The notes beneath the pieces are model-generated. The model ran no database searches. It was not told the origin of the DNA and saw nothing but the letters and a program-made list of their open reading frames with translations. Below, piece by piece: positions 1-7,662 of a stretch of DNA of 59,624 nt. Location of the stretch: NCBI GenBank assembly GCA_902516235.1, contig CABXXO010000003.1, forward strand, positions 1 through 59,624, in the 5' to 3' direction. Position numbers and translations under genes: made by a program. How positions within the stretch are numbered: position 1 is the first letter of the stretch; every line of letters starts with the position of its first letter. The stretch is from an uncultured Alphaproteobacteria bacterium. GTDB taxonomy: Bacteria; Pseudomonadota; Alphaproteobacteria; HIMB59.

Positions 1-987
1 ATTTCAAAATATGACATAGACTATGACTCAGTAAAGATTGACGAAGTTTTCTCTATTATTGATAAAGAAATAATACCTAAGTATAAAAATATACAAAAAA
101 TTAAATCTCCTTTCATTTATAAATCGGATATTTCTGACACAAAAATAATAAAAGAGATAAAAATAAAATTACAACAACTCAACTTTGATTTTGACAGAGG
201 AAGAATTGACCAATCTCATCATCCTTTTTGTGGAGGTGCCACAAATGATGTACGTATAACAACAAGGTTTGAAGAAAATATATTAGAGTCCTTATCAGCT
301 TTGTTTCATGAGACAGGTCATGGCGTATATGAGCAAAATCGACCAATTCAATACCTTTATGAGCCATTGGGTCAATCTCGGAGTTTAAGTGTACATGAAA
401 GTCAATCTCTCTTCTTTGAAAATCATATCTTTAAATCGAAGATTTATTTTAAAATTATTAATACCATTTTTGATAATTCTAAAGATTTGGAAAAATCGTT
501 TTTAGAGCATTACCACACTGTTAGAATTAACCCAATCAGAGTTAGTGCTGACGAATTTTCTTATCCAATTCATGTATTTATTAGATATCAAATTGAGAAG
601 GAAATTTTCAAAAATAAAATTAAATTTAAAGACATTAAAGATTTATGGAATAAAAAATACCTAGATCATTTAGAAATAGATTTAATCTCAGACTCAGAAG
701 GAGTACTACAAGATATTCATTGGTATGAGGGAATATTTGGTTATTTTCCTACTTACGCTCTTGGTGCAATGATAGCCTCTCAAATCAAATATAATTGTCC
801 TTTGTTTGACATTTTTTTGAAAAACCCTGATAAAGAAAATATTAAGCAATTAATTATATGGTTAAATAATAATATTCATCAAAAAGCCTCTTTATATTCT
901 TCTGATGAAATGTTACAAAGCATTTCTGGTGAAAAACTAAATTCAAAATATTATTTAGACCATTTGGTTGGTAGATTTGTTAAATGA
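1..987 (+). CDS. M32 family metallocarboxypeptidase, 5' end outside the window
   Basis: The frame is open from base 1 to the stop, giving the last 328 residues of a protein whose family is about 500 long, so roughly a third is missing on the left. Zinc metallocarboxypeptidases of family M32 (Taq carboxypeptidase type) remove C-terminal residues from peptides in the cytoplasm. Visible family motifs, numbered in the fragment, are HPF followed by DVRITTR (about 83-89), the HETGH zinc-binding helix (103-107), and HESQ (132-135), whose Glu is the third zinc ligand. IRYQIE and GYFPTYALG follow in the usual order. A TTG inside the HExxH region is not the real start. The 3' end overlaps thrC by 4 bases (ATGA). 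Confidence 0.95.
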   Translation: MSKYDIDYDSVKIDEVFSIIDKEIIPKYKNIQKIKSPFIYKSDISDTKIIKEIKIKLQQLNFDFDRGRIDQSHHPFCGGATNDVRITTRFEENILESLSALFHETGHGVYEQNRPIQYLYEPLGQSRSLSVHESQSLFFENHIFKSKIYFKIINTIFDNSKDLEKSFLEHYHTVRINPIRVSADEFSYPIHVFIRYQIEKEIFKNKIKFKDIKDLWNKKYLDHLEIDLISDSEGVLQDIHWYEGIFGYFPTYALGAMIASQIKYNCPLFDIFLKNPDKENIKQLIIWLNNNIHQKASLYSSDEMLQSISGEKLNSKYYLDHLVGRFVK

Positions 988-2336
988 AATATATAAGCAC
1001 AAGGAATAACAAAACTGATTTTTCTGCTGAACAGGTTCTAAATTATGGCCTAGCACCAGATGGAGGACTCTTTATTCCAAAAGAAATTCCAAAATTCAGC
1101 ATTGATCAAATTAAAGCACTTAAAGGAAAAAATTATTTTGATATAGCAAATTTTATTCTATCGCCTTTTTTATTAGATTTATTTGATTCTAAAACAATTA
1201 ATAAGATAATTCACGAGGCATATAGTAAATTTGATCAAGAAATCGTCTCAGTATCAAATATAGGAGACAATGAATTATTAAATTTATTTCATGGTCCTAC
1301 ATTAGCTTTTAAAGATTATGCTATGTGTCTGTTGGCAAAAATATATGAGTACTATTTAAAAAAAGTAGATAAAAAATTATTATTAATTGGCGCAACTTCT
1401 GGAGACACTGGTTCTGCAGCGATACAAGCTTTTAAAGGTATTGATAACATTAGTATTTTTATACTTCATCCTCATAATTCCACATCTCTTTTTCAAAGAA
1501 AACAAATGACTACAAGTGGAGCAAATAATGTTTTCAATATTGCCTTAAATGGAAGTTTTGATGATTGTCAAAATTTAGTAAAAAAAATTTTTAAAGATAA
1601 AACTTTAAATGAAACCTTTAGTTTTACCGCTGTGAATTCAATTAATTGGTTCAGGGTATTACCACAATCTATCTATTATGCTTGGTCATATCTAAATTGT
1701 AATATTAATAACTTTGTAGTGCCAAGTGGAAATTTTGGAAATATATATTCTGCTTATTTACTCAAGTCTATGGGATTTCCTATAAATAAATTAATTGTTG
1801 CAACAAATGAAAATAATATCTTACATCGAATTATAAGTAATAATGATCTACATCTCTATAATGTTGTAAAAACTAATAGCCCTAGCATGGATATAACTAT
1901 ATCAAGTAATTTTGAAAGGCTCTTAGCTGAGTTTCTTGGACCAGAATCAACTAAAGAACTTTTTCAAAATATTCCAAATAATGAACATAATAAAAAATTA
2001 GATAGCTCTATACATAATTTATTATCAGAGAATTTTTTATCAGAAAATGCAACCTCTGAAGAAGTTGAAAATCAGATTAAAAATACTTATGAAAATCATA
2101 ATATTTTATTAGACCCTCATACGGCAGTAGGAGTAGTATGTGCTGAGAAATTAAATCTTAAAAAAGTAATGTGTTTAGCCTGCGCTCATCCTGTAAAGTT
2201 TCAAGAAACTGTTCAAAAAGTATTGGGCAATAACATCAACTACAAAAAAAATTTAGAATTTTTAAACAAAGAAAAATTTGAAATTTTAGATAATAATTTC
2301 AAAGCGTTGGGAGATTACATTAAATTAAATGCCTAA
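984..2336 (+). CDS. thrC: threonine synthase
   Basis: Converts O-phosphohomoserine to threonine with pyridoxal phosphate. The 450 residues match the family length. The PLP lysine is K110 in FHGPTLAFKDYA, the phosphate-binding loop is GATSGDTGSAA (about 136-146), and a second cofactor segment SGNFGN lies mid-protein. It overlaps the preceding carboxypeptidase by 4 bases and the following M16 protease gene by 8, so translation is probably coupled. Homoserine kinase, the preceding step, lies 1.7 kb away on the opposite strand, so the two threonine genes are close but not in one operon. Confidence 0.97.
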   Translation: MKYISTRNNKTDFSAEQVLNYGLAPDGGLFIPKEIPKFSIDQIKALKGKNYFDIANFILSPFLLDLFDSKTINKIIHEAYSKFDQEIVSVSNIGDNELLNLFHGPTLAFKDYAMCLLAKIYEYYLKKVDKKLLLIGATSGDTGSAAIQAFKGIDNISIFILHPHNSTSLFQRKQMTTSGANNVFNIALNGSFDDCQNLVKKIFKDKTLNETFSFTAVNSINWFRVLPQSIYYAWSYLNCNINNFVVPSGNFGNIYSAYLLKSMGFPINKLIVATNENNILHRIISNNDLHLYNVVKTNSPSMDITISSNFERLLAEFLGPESTKELFQNIPNNEHNKKLDSSIHNLLSENFLSENATSEEVENQIKNTYENHNILLDPHTAVGVVCAEKLNLKKVMCLACAHPVKFQETVQKVLGNNINYKKNLEFLNKEKFEILDNNFKALGDYIKLNA

Positions 2337-3582
2337 TATTCATAAATTAAATAATGGGATGACGCTTATTACGGACCACGTTAATACTGTTGAAACAGTT
2401 AGTGTAGGAATGTGGAATAAGGTAGGGGCTAGGAATGAACGTAAAGAAATTAATGGTGTTGCTCATCTACTTGAACATATGGCTTTCAAAGGAACTAAAA
2501 ATAGATCGGCTGCGCAAATAGCTAAAGAAGTAGAACTAGTTGGAAATTCTCATAATGCATATACGTCAAGAGAAATCACAGCTTATTATATGAGTGGTTT
2601 AAAAGAAAATGTTGATTTATCAATAGACGTTATTAGTGACATACTTCAATTTTCTACATTTGACTCACAGGAGCTTGATAAAGAAAGAGGTGTAATATTG
2701 CAAGAGATTGGTATGTATGCAGATGAACCAGATAGTATTGTAGGCGATAAGTTCGACGAGTTAGCATATCCAAATCAACCCATGGGAAGATCAATTTTAG
2801 GAACTTCTGAAATTATAAAATCTATATCAAGAGATGAGGTAGAGGGTTTTATGAAAAGTTTTTATAATCCATCGAAAATGGTATTTTCTGTATCCGGAAA
2901 TTTTGATGAAGACAAAATCATAAAAATAGTTGAGGAAAAATTTCAAAATCTTCCTCAAGGTAATGATGATTATATTCCAAAATCTTCATATGTAGGAGGG
3001 GAATATCGAGAAGAAAAGAATTTAGAACAGGTAAAGTTATTACTTGGTTTTGAGGGTGTAGATATTCACTCAGACCTTTATTATGCTACAAGAGTTTATT
3101 CAACACTTCTTGGTTCTGGTATGTCTTCAAGACTATTTCAGGAAATAAGAGAAAAAAGAGGCCTTGTTTACAGTATATATAGTAGTGGTGATTTTTTTTC
3201 TGACTCTGGTATTTTTTACGTTTATGCAGGCACTGGACACAAGGAAGTTAAAGAATTAATTCCTGTTTTATGTGATCAATTAAATATAAATGCCAACACT
3301 TTCACACAAGAGGAATTAACTAAAACTAAAGCAAAATTTAAAGTAGGTATCTTAAAAGGAGAGGAAAGTATTTCTTCAAGGTGTAGATCTAACGCATCTA
3401 GCTATCTAATGCATAATAAACTTCGATCACCAGAGGAATTCATAGCAAAAATAGATGCAGTACAATTAGGGGACTTGGAAAAAGCAAGAACAAAAATACT
3501 TGAATCTAATTTAACAGTCTCGTCTATAGGACCTATTGAGAATCTTGAAACTGTAGAATCAATTAAACGAAGACTCAGTTAA
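2329..3582 (+). CDS. M16 family zinc protease (mitochondrial processing peptidase-like)
   Basis: A 417-residue insulinase/M16 peptidase with the inverted zinc motif HLLEH (H46, E49, H50) and a likely third ligand at E126 in GVILQEIGMYADEP. The C-terminal half carries the second M16-type domain, with the SSRLFQEIREKRGLVYS segment. This is the bacterial relative of the mitochondrial processing peptidase beta subunit, commonly located beside thrC in alphaproteobacteria. The substrate is not known from sequence. It overlaps thrC by 8 bases at its start, and its 3' end overlaps the convergent RNase HI gene by 24 bases. Confidence 0.93.
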   Translation: MPNIHKLNNGMTLITDHVNTVETVSVGMWNKVGARNERKEINGVAHLLEHMAFKGTKNRSAAQIAKEVELVGNSHNAYTSREITAYYMSGLKENVDLSIDVISDILQFSTFDSQELDKERGVILQEIGMYADEPDSIVGDKFDELAYPNQPMGRSILGTSEIIKSISRDEVEGFMKSFYNPSKMVFSVSGNFDEDKIIKIVEEKFQNLPQGNDDYIPKSSYVGGEYREEKNLEQVKLLLGFEGVDIHSDLYYATRVYSTLLGSGMSSRLFQEIREKRGLVYSIYSSGDFFSDSGIFYVYAGTGHKEVKELIPVLCDQLNINANTFTQEELTKTKAKFKVGILKGEESISSRCRSNASSYLMHNKLRSPEEFIAKIDAVQLGDLEKARTKILESNLTVSSIGPIENLETVESIKRRLS

Positions 3583-4002
3583 TGACTCAGCTGCTTTTCT
3601 AGCAAGTTCGTCAACTTGATTATTAAATTTACTAGTATTATGTGCTTTAACCCAGCACCAACTTATATTTTTCTTTTCACAGAGATTATCTAATCGCTCC
3701 CAGAGCTCTCTATTTTTAACTAGCTGTTTAGTTGATGTTTTCCAGTCATTTTTTTTCCAATTAAATATCCAAGTAGTTATTCCCTCTTTGACATAATTAC
3801 TATCAGTATTGATTGTAATATCATTATATTTATTTAAAAACTCTAGTGCTTTAATAGCAGCTACCAGTTCCATTTGATTATTTGTGGTATTTTTTTTAAA
3901 TCCAGCTCTATATCTGATATCTTTTTCTTCGGCAATCAAGAATGCCCAACCCCCATTTCCAGGATTGCCAAGACATGAACCATCTGTGTAAACGTTAATC
4001 AA
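3559..4002 (-). CDS. rnhA: ribonuclease HI
   Basis: Cleaves RNA in RNA-DNA hybrids. All catalytic positions of the E. coli enzyme have counterparts: D7 in YTDGSC, E45 in NNQMEL, D67 in NTDSNY, H121 in VKAHN and D131 in VDELARKAA. The length of 147 residues is normal, and the basic handle region with tryptophans is present. The start is TTG, overlapping the TGA stop of the upstream homoserine kinase gene (TTGA). Its 3' end runs 24 bases into the convergent M16 gene, the longest tail-to-tail overlap in the window. Confidence 0.96.
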   Translation of the reverse strand: MINVYTDGSCLGNPGNGGWAFLIAEEKDIRYRAGFKKNTTNNQMELVAAIKALEFLNKYNDITINTDSNYVKEGITTWIFNWKKNDWKTSTKQLVKNRELWERLDNLCEKKNISWCWVKAHNTSKFNNQVDELARKAAESLTESSFN

Positions 4003-4940
4003 AATAAGTCCTGTATATTATTTTCTTCATGAAATTTAAAAATTTCAAAAAACTCTATTGGATTTTTATGTTTTACATTCCCCTCATAATTAAAATGTAA
4101 GTCATAAAGTCTTGTTAAAAAAAATCGAATAGCACTTACTTTTAAGTAGAAGTTAAAATTATCCTTTTCTTCAATAGTTAATTCAAAGTTGTGCTGATAA
4201 GATTTTAGAAAATTTATGTATTTATCTTCTACAAATTTATTTTCTTTAAAGAACCAAGCATTTACAAACGTAGCTAAATCATAAACCAAGGTATCAGTGC
4301 AAGAAAAAAAGAAATCTATAAAACCTGAAACTTGGTTATCTAAAAAAAAAATATTATCTTTAAATAAATCTGCATGAATATTAATTTGCCTCAAATTTAA
4401 AGGAAATTTATCTTGAAGATGATTTATTTTTTCATAAATATATTTGTACTCCTGGTTAATAATTTTAGGATTACTTTTTGAAAAACTTTCAGTTATGTGT
4501 TTCCAAGAGGGTAATAGCATCATATTTTTTCTGTAGAGATTTAAACTACTTCCAGATTGATGTAAATGTGCTATTGATTTTCCTAGTGAGTTTAATTGTT
4601 CTTTATTACTACTAGAAATAGGTCTACCCTTAACAAATGTGTAGATACAACAAGGTTTTTCTTTGATTTTAAATAAATTTTTATTCTTGATACTTATGCT
4701 TAAAGGACAATTAACACCGTTTTTATTAAATAAACCCATAAGGTTATTAAAATAAGGTAAATCAGTCTCTTTTGTTCTCTTCTCAAAAAGAGTTAGAATA
4801 TATTTCTTTGAGTCATTTAAATGGACTAAATAATTTGTATTTTCTACTCCTTCTTTTATACCCTCTAACTTATCTATTTCTCCAAGTGATTTGAATAACT
4901 CTTGAGCATCTGAGTGAGATATAGTTGTGTAAACTGCCAT
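3999..4940 (-). CDS. thrB: homoserine kinase (APH-fold, ThrB type II)
   Basis: A 313-residue aminoglycoside-phosphotransferase-fold kinase of the kind that phosphorylates homoserine in alphaproteobacteria and pseudomonads. The N-terminal GVENTNYLV is the nucleotide loop, the catalytic loop is HADLFKDN (D191, N196), and the metal-binding aspartate is D209 in GFIDF. The nearby threonine synthase supports homoserine as substrate rather than another small alcohol. It leads the thrB-rnhA pair, with a 4-base overlap. Forty-six bases separate its ATG from the divergent lipoprotein gene. Confidence 0.92.
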   Translation of the reverse strand: MAVYTTISHSDAQELFKSLGEIDKLEGIKEGVENTNYLVHLNDSKKYILTLFEKRTKETDLPYFNNLMGLFNKNGVNCPLSISIKNKNLFKIKEKPCCIYTFVKGRPISSSNKEQLNSLGKSIAHLHQSGSSLNLYRKNMMLLPSWKHITESFSKSNPKIINQEYKYIYEKINHLQDKFPLNLRQINIHADLFKDNIFFLDNQVSGFIDFFFSCTDTLVYDLATFVNAWFFKENKFVEDKYINFLKSYQHNFELTIEEKDNFNFYLKVSAIRFFLTRLYDLHFNYEGNVKHKNPIEFFEIFKFHEENNIQDLF

Positions 4941-4986
4941 TTGATTATTTTTTAATTAATGTATATATGATGGATAATATTCAACA

Positions 4987-5457
4987 ATGATAAAAAATAA
5001 ATTTGTAATATGTTCAATTTTATCTTTTTGTTTAGTTGCATGTTCTCTTTCCAATCCCTTAAAAAAAGAGGCAAAAGTAATCAATAAAGATTGTCCTCAA
5101 TCATTAATCTTATATGAGGCTAGATCTCTTGATCTAGGTAATGCCAACATTGAGCTACAAAAAGAATATGCTCTCAATTGTTATTTGTTTGTGGACAAAA
5201 ATAAAGTAGAAATTTCCACTGACTACAAACTAAATGTACTTTTGTCTGAGGAAGAAAAAAATACTTATGAAGTTGAATTAATAATTTTCGTTACAAATAT
5301 TAATGAAGATAATAAAATTGCTGAGTTCCAGTACTCCAAAAACCTTAAGCTTGATAGAGAGGGTTATAAAAAACATAGCTTTAATCTAAATGACAAATTT
5401 CAAATTGATTTAGATACTTATGATCGAGGTATAAAAATGTTTTATGCGATCAATTAA
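4987..5457 (+). CDS. small lipoprotein of unknown function
   Basis: A 156-residue protein with a lipoprotein signal: a positively charged start (MIKNK), a hydrophobic stretch, and the lipobox LVAC at about residue 19. Two more cysteines occur in the mature part (NKDCPQS and ALNCYLF) and could form a disulfide. The rest is predicted beta-rich, ending in a YDRGIKMFYAI segment. It resembles in pattern a small alphaproteobacterial lipoprotein with a CP motif after the signal, but I cannot name a family or function. It stands alone between divergent thrB and convergent atpF, overlapping the latter by 8 bases. Confidence 0.8.
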   Translation: MIKNKFVICSILSFCLVACSLSNPLKKEAKVINKDCPQSLILYEARSLDLGNANIELQKEYALNCYLFVDKNKVEISTDYKLNVLLSEEEKNTYEVELIIFVTNINEDNKIAEFQYSKNLKLDREGYKKHSFNLNDKFQIDLDTYDRGIKMFYAIN

Positions 5458-5935
5458 CTGATTTTAGATCAATTACACTGTTATCTAATATTTTAGCTCT
5501 ATTATTCTCAGATAAATTTGAAAAATAATCTCTAATGATACTATTCAATTCAATTGAGGCCTGACCTTTAATAGATTGGATAGCTGACAGCTCAATTAGT
5601 TTAATCCGATCTATAGAATTCTTTTCTTTTGATTTTACAGTTTGACTTGTCTTATCAATTATATTTTTGGAAATAGACTCTGCTTGTGACCTAGCATTAG
5701 AAATTATTTCATTAACTTTATTAGATAAATCTAAAGTCCTTTTTTCTGCATCTTTGAGTTTCTCTTCGGCTTCTGTAAAAGACTCAAGAGACTTATCGAT
5801 ATTTTGTTTAATCTCTTCAATTTTTGAATCTAAACCACCTATCATCATACTTTTAAATGGTTTAATCATCAAAATCACGAAAACTATAAAAGAAATTAAT
5901 AGCCAAAATTTAGGATCTGAAAATAAATAACTCAT
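5450..5935 (-). CDS. atpF: ATP synthase F0 subunit b
   Basis: The peripheral-stalk subunit: one N-terminal membrane helix (FWLLISFIVFVILMI, about 11-25) followed by a long charged coiled coil to residue 161. The start MSYLFSDPKFWLLISF matches the alphaproteobacterial b subunit (typically '..DPEFWV..'), rather than b'. It is the last gene of atpI-B-E-F'-F, and its ATG overlaps the stop of the b' gene by one base (TAATG). The F1 genes are not in this window, which fits the split F0/F1 operons of alphaproteobacteria. Confidence 0.93.
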   Translation of the reverse strand: MSYLFSDPKFWLLISFIVFVILMIKPFKSMMIGGLDSKIEEIKQNIDKSLESFTEAEEKLKDAEKRTLDLSNKVNEIISNARSQAESISKNIIDKTSQTVKSKEKNSIDRIKLIELSAIQSIKGQASIELNSIIRDYFSNLSENNRAKILDNSVIDLKSVN

Positions 5936-6393
5936 TAAATAGTAATATTACCTTTTTCTATTTTGGTTACTTTAGAGATAAAATTAGTAGCTGAGTCTTT
6001 AAGTTGGACATTTAGCTCTGATATGGCTAAAGCTTTTTCTTTATTTACTCTTTCCTCAGTTTGTCTAATTTCTTGTTGTATTTTTTCCTCAGTGGCTTTA
6101 ATTAAAGTCTCGCTTTCTTGAAGAGCTTTATCTTTTGCATCATTTATTATCTGTGATGCTTGGTTCTTAGCTTCAGTAAGTTTTGCCTCATAGTTTTCAA
6201 TTATTGACTCAGCTTTTTTGATTAATTCATCTTGTTTCGAGATATGTGATCTAACAAAATCATCTCTTTTGTTCAAAAAAGCTCTAATTTTAGGGAGTGT
6301 TATATATGTTAGTACTGAAAACAGTATTACAAAAAATACACCCAGCCAAAAAAGCTGAGAAATAAAAAATTCTACTTGCTCTAATTGAGGCAT
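5935..6393 (-). CDS. atpG: ATP synthase F0 subunit b'
   Basis: Second stalk subunit, 152 residues, starting MPQLEQVEFFISQLFWLGVF, the usual pattern of b' with a single membrane helix and an LPKIRAFL exit. The rest is coiled coil rich in Glu, Lys and Gln. The pair of different b-type genes directly after atpE is typical of photosynthetic and alphaproteobacterial enzymes, where b and b' form a heterodimer. An AAGGAGA Shine-Dalgarno-like stretch about 12 bases upstream overlaps the stop codon of atpE. The alternative symbol atpF' or atpX is also used. Confidence 0.93.
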   Translation of the reverse strand: MPQLEQVEFFISQLFWLGVFFVILFSVLTYITLPKIRAFLNKRDDFVRSHISKQDELIKKAESIIENYEAKLTEAKNQASQIINDAKDKALQESETLIKATEEKIQQEIRQTEERVNKEKALAISELNVQLKDSATNFISKVTKIEKGNITI

Positions 6394-6409
6394 AAGTTAC
6401 TCAATCTCC

Positions 6410-6637
6410 TTAGGAAAATAATATTACTAAGGCTATAACTAATGCGAATAAAGCAATAGCTTCAACAAGGGCAAAACCCAACATTGTCATGGTAAAGACT
6501 TCATTTCTTGCAGCTGGGTTTCTTCCGACAGCTGTAATAAATGCAGCAAAAACATTACCAATACCAATACCAGCACCGATCACACCAATCACGGCTAAAC
6601 CTGCACCTAAATATTTAAGTCCTTCAACTAGTTCCAT
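6410..6637 (-). CDS. atpE: ATP synthase F0 subunit c
   Basis: The 75-residue proteolipid that forms the rotor ring. Two hydrophobic helices flank the polar loop RNPAAR (39-44). Helix 1 has the packing repeat GAGIGIG, and helix 2 carries the ion-binding carboxylate E59 in ALVEAIAL. The residue after the glutamate is Ala, and helix 1 has no glutamine at the sodium position, so the ring is expected to carry protons. It is preceded by the strongest Shine-Dalgarno sequence I saw in the window. Confidence 0.98.
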   Translation of the reverse strand: MELVEGLKYLGAGLAVIGVIGAGIGIGNVFAAFITAVGRNPAARNEVFTMTMLGFALVEAIALFALVIALVILFS

Positions 6638-6641
6638 ATTT

Positions 6642-6649
6642 ACCTCCTT
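6642..6649 (-). promoter_or_regulatory. strong Shine-Dalgarno sequence of atpE
   Basis: On the minus strand the sequence reads AAGGAGGT, then four or five A/T bases, then the ATG of atpE. This is a near-perfect match to the anti-Shine-Dalgarno sequence at a workable spacing. Most genes in this window show weak or no such motif. The c subunit is needed in about ten or more copies per complex against one or two of the others, so a strong ribosome site here is functionally sensible (inference). Confidence 0.8.
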
Positions 6650-6657
6650 ATGTACAT

Positions 6658-7410
6658 CTAGTGTAAGTGTAAAGCGTCGTTAATATACAAACATGTTAAT
6701 ATCGCAAATACATATGCTTGCAAAAATGCTATCAGTATTTCTAAACCTGTTAAGGCAATTATAAATACTAATGGCAGAATTCCATAAATTCCTAAAGCAG
6801 ATACAAAACCTGCAAAAACTTTCAATAAAGTATGACCAGCAAGCATATTAGCGAAAAGTCGAACAGATAAACTTATAGGTCTAGATAAGTAAGAAATTAT
6901 TTCTATGGGTATTAGGAGAGGGAGCATATATATGGGTAAACCAGGAATTACAAAGAAGCTAAAAAACTTCACTCCATGTTTTACAAAACCTAAAACAGTA
7001 ACAAAAATAAAAACACCCATGGCAAGTGCAAGTGTAACAATAATATGGCTAGTAAAGGTAAAACTATAGGGGATCATTCCAAAAAGATTACCAAAGAGAA
7101 TGAACATAAATAAAGTAAATACTAAGGAAAAGTACTTCTTCCCTTCTTTGCCAACTGTGTCATTTAGCAAACTATTAATAAAACTAAATCCTAGTTCTGC
7201 TGCAACTTGCATCCTAGACGGGTAAAGATCACTTACAGAATTTGTTTTTTTTGATTTTAAAAAAGGTGCAGTAAAAAATATCAGTATAAATGCAGTCGTT
7301 ACAGTCATCCATAAAGCCGAATTGGTAAATGAAATATCTAATCCAAACAGATTAATGTCTATTATTGGTTGAATTTCAAACTGTTTAAGGGGACTTTCGC
7401 CTTTAGCCAT
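6658..7410 (-). CDS. atpB: ATP synthase F0 subunit a
   Basis: A 250-residue multi-helix membrane protein forming the proton half-channels against the c ring. The diagnostic segment SRPISLSVRLFANMLAGH contains the essential arginine and the family signature, and the C-terminal helix pair (LTGLEILIAFLQAYVFAIL) has the conserved Glu and Gln. Length and helix pattern are normal. It lies between atpI (18-base gap) and atpE (20-base gap). Confidence 0.97.
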   Translation of the reverse strand: MAKGESPLKQFEIQPIIDINLFGLDISFTNSALWMTVTTAFILIFFTAPFLKSKKTNSVSDLYPSRMQVAAELGFSFINSLLNDTVGKEGKKYFSLVFTLFMFILFGNLFGMIPYSFTFTSHIIVTLALAMGVFIFVTVLGFVKHGVKFFSFFVIPGLPIYMLPLLIPIEIISYLSRPISLSVRLFANMLAGHTLLKVFAGFVSALGIYGILPLVFIIALTGLEILIAFLQAYVFAILTCLYINDALHLH

Positions 7411-7428
7411 GAGGGTAATAAAACAGAT

Positions 7429-7662
7429 TTATTTGGGATTTTCTATGCGACGTATAAGCCTGTAAATATTGAGCAAACCAGCAAAAAAACCCATTATTAT
7501 CAATGTTATTAACCCAATGGGTTTACTGTCAAACATCTTATCTATCAGTAAACCTATAATAACAGAAACTATTAAGGCACCTAATAACTCTGTTGAGATT
7601 CTATATGCAAAGCTAAGACCTTGCATCTTTGGTTGTTTGTCAGGCATTTCATTATTATCCAT
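7429..7662 (-). CDS. atpI: ATP synthase accessory protein AtpI
   Basis: A 77-residue protein with two hydrophobic helices (ELLGALIVSVIIGLLID and PIGLITLIIMGFFAGLLNIY) joined by a short polar turn, matching the AtpI/F0F1-I family that leads F0 operons and is linked to c-ring assembly or magnesium handling. Its ATG overlaps the TAA stop of smc (TAATG), so the F0 operon is physically chained to the smc gene. Confidence 0.88.
   Translation of the reverse strand: MDNNEMPDKQPKMQGLSFAYRISTELLGALIVSVIIGLLIDKMFDSKPIGLITLIIMGFFAGLLNIYRLIRRIENPK

Noticed and set aside
1-300. Frameshifted or truncated carboxypeptidase gene
   Set aside because: The frame is open to base 1 and carries HPF and DVRITTR in register with HETGH, so the gene is only cut by the window edge.
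1-1000. Depletion of GANTC sites in coding DNA
   Set aside because: A check of the first kilobase gave three sites, about what base composition predicts, so I make no claim of depletion.
6410-6637. Sodium-coupled ATP synthase
   Set aside because: The c subunit has E59 followed by Ala and lacks the Gln and Ser/Thr ligands of the sodium motif; proton coupling is the simpler reading.
6489-6683. Plus-strand ORF opposite atpE
   Set aside because: It is the antisense shadow of atpE and the end of atpB, with no independent motif; the c-subunit reading is unambiguous.
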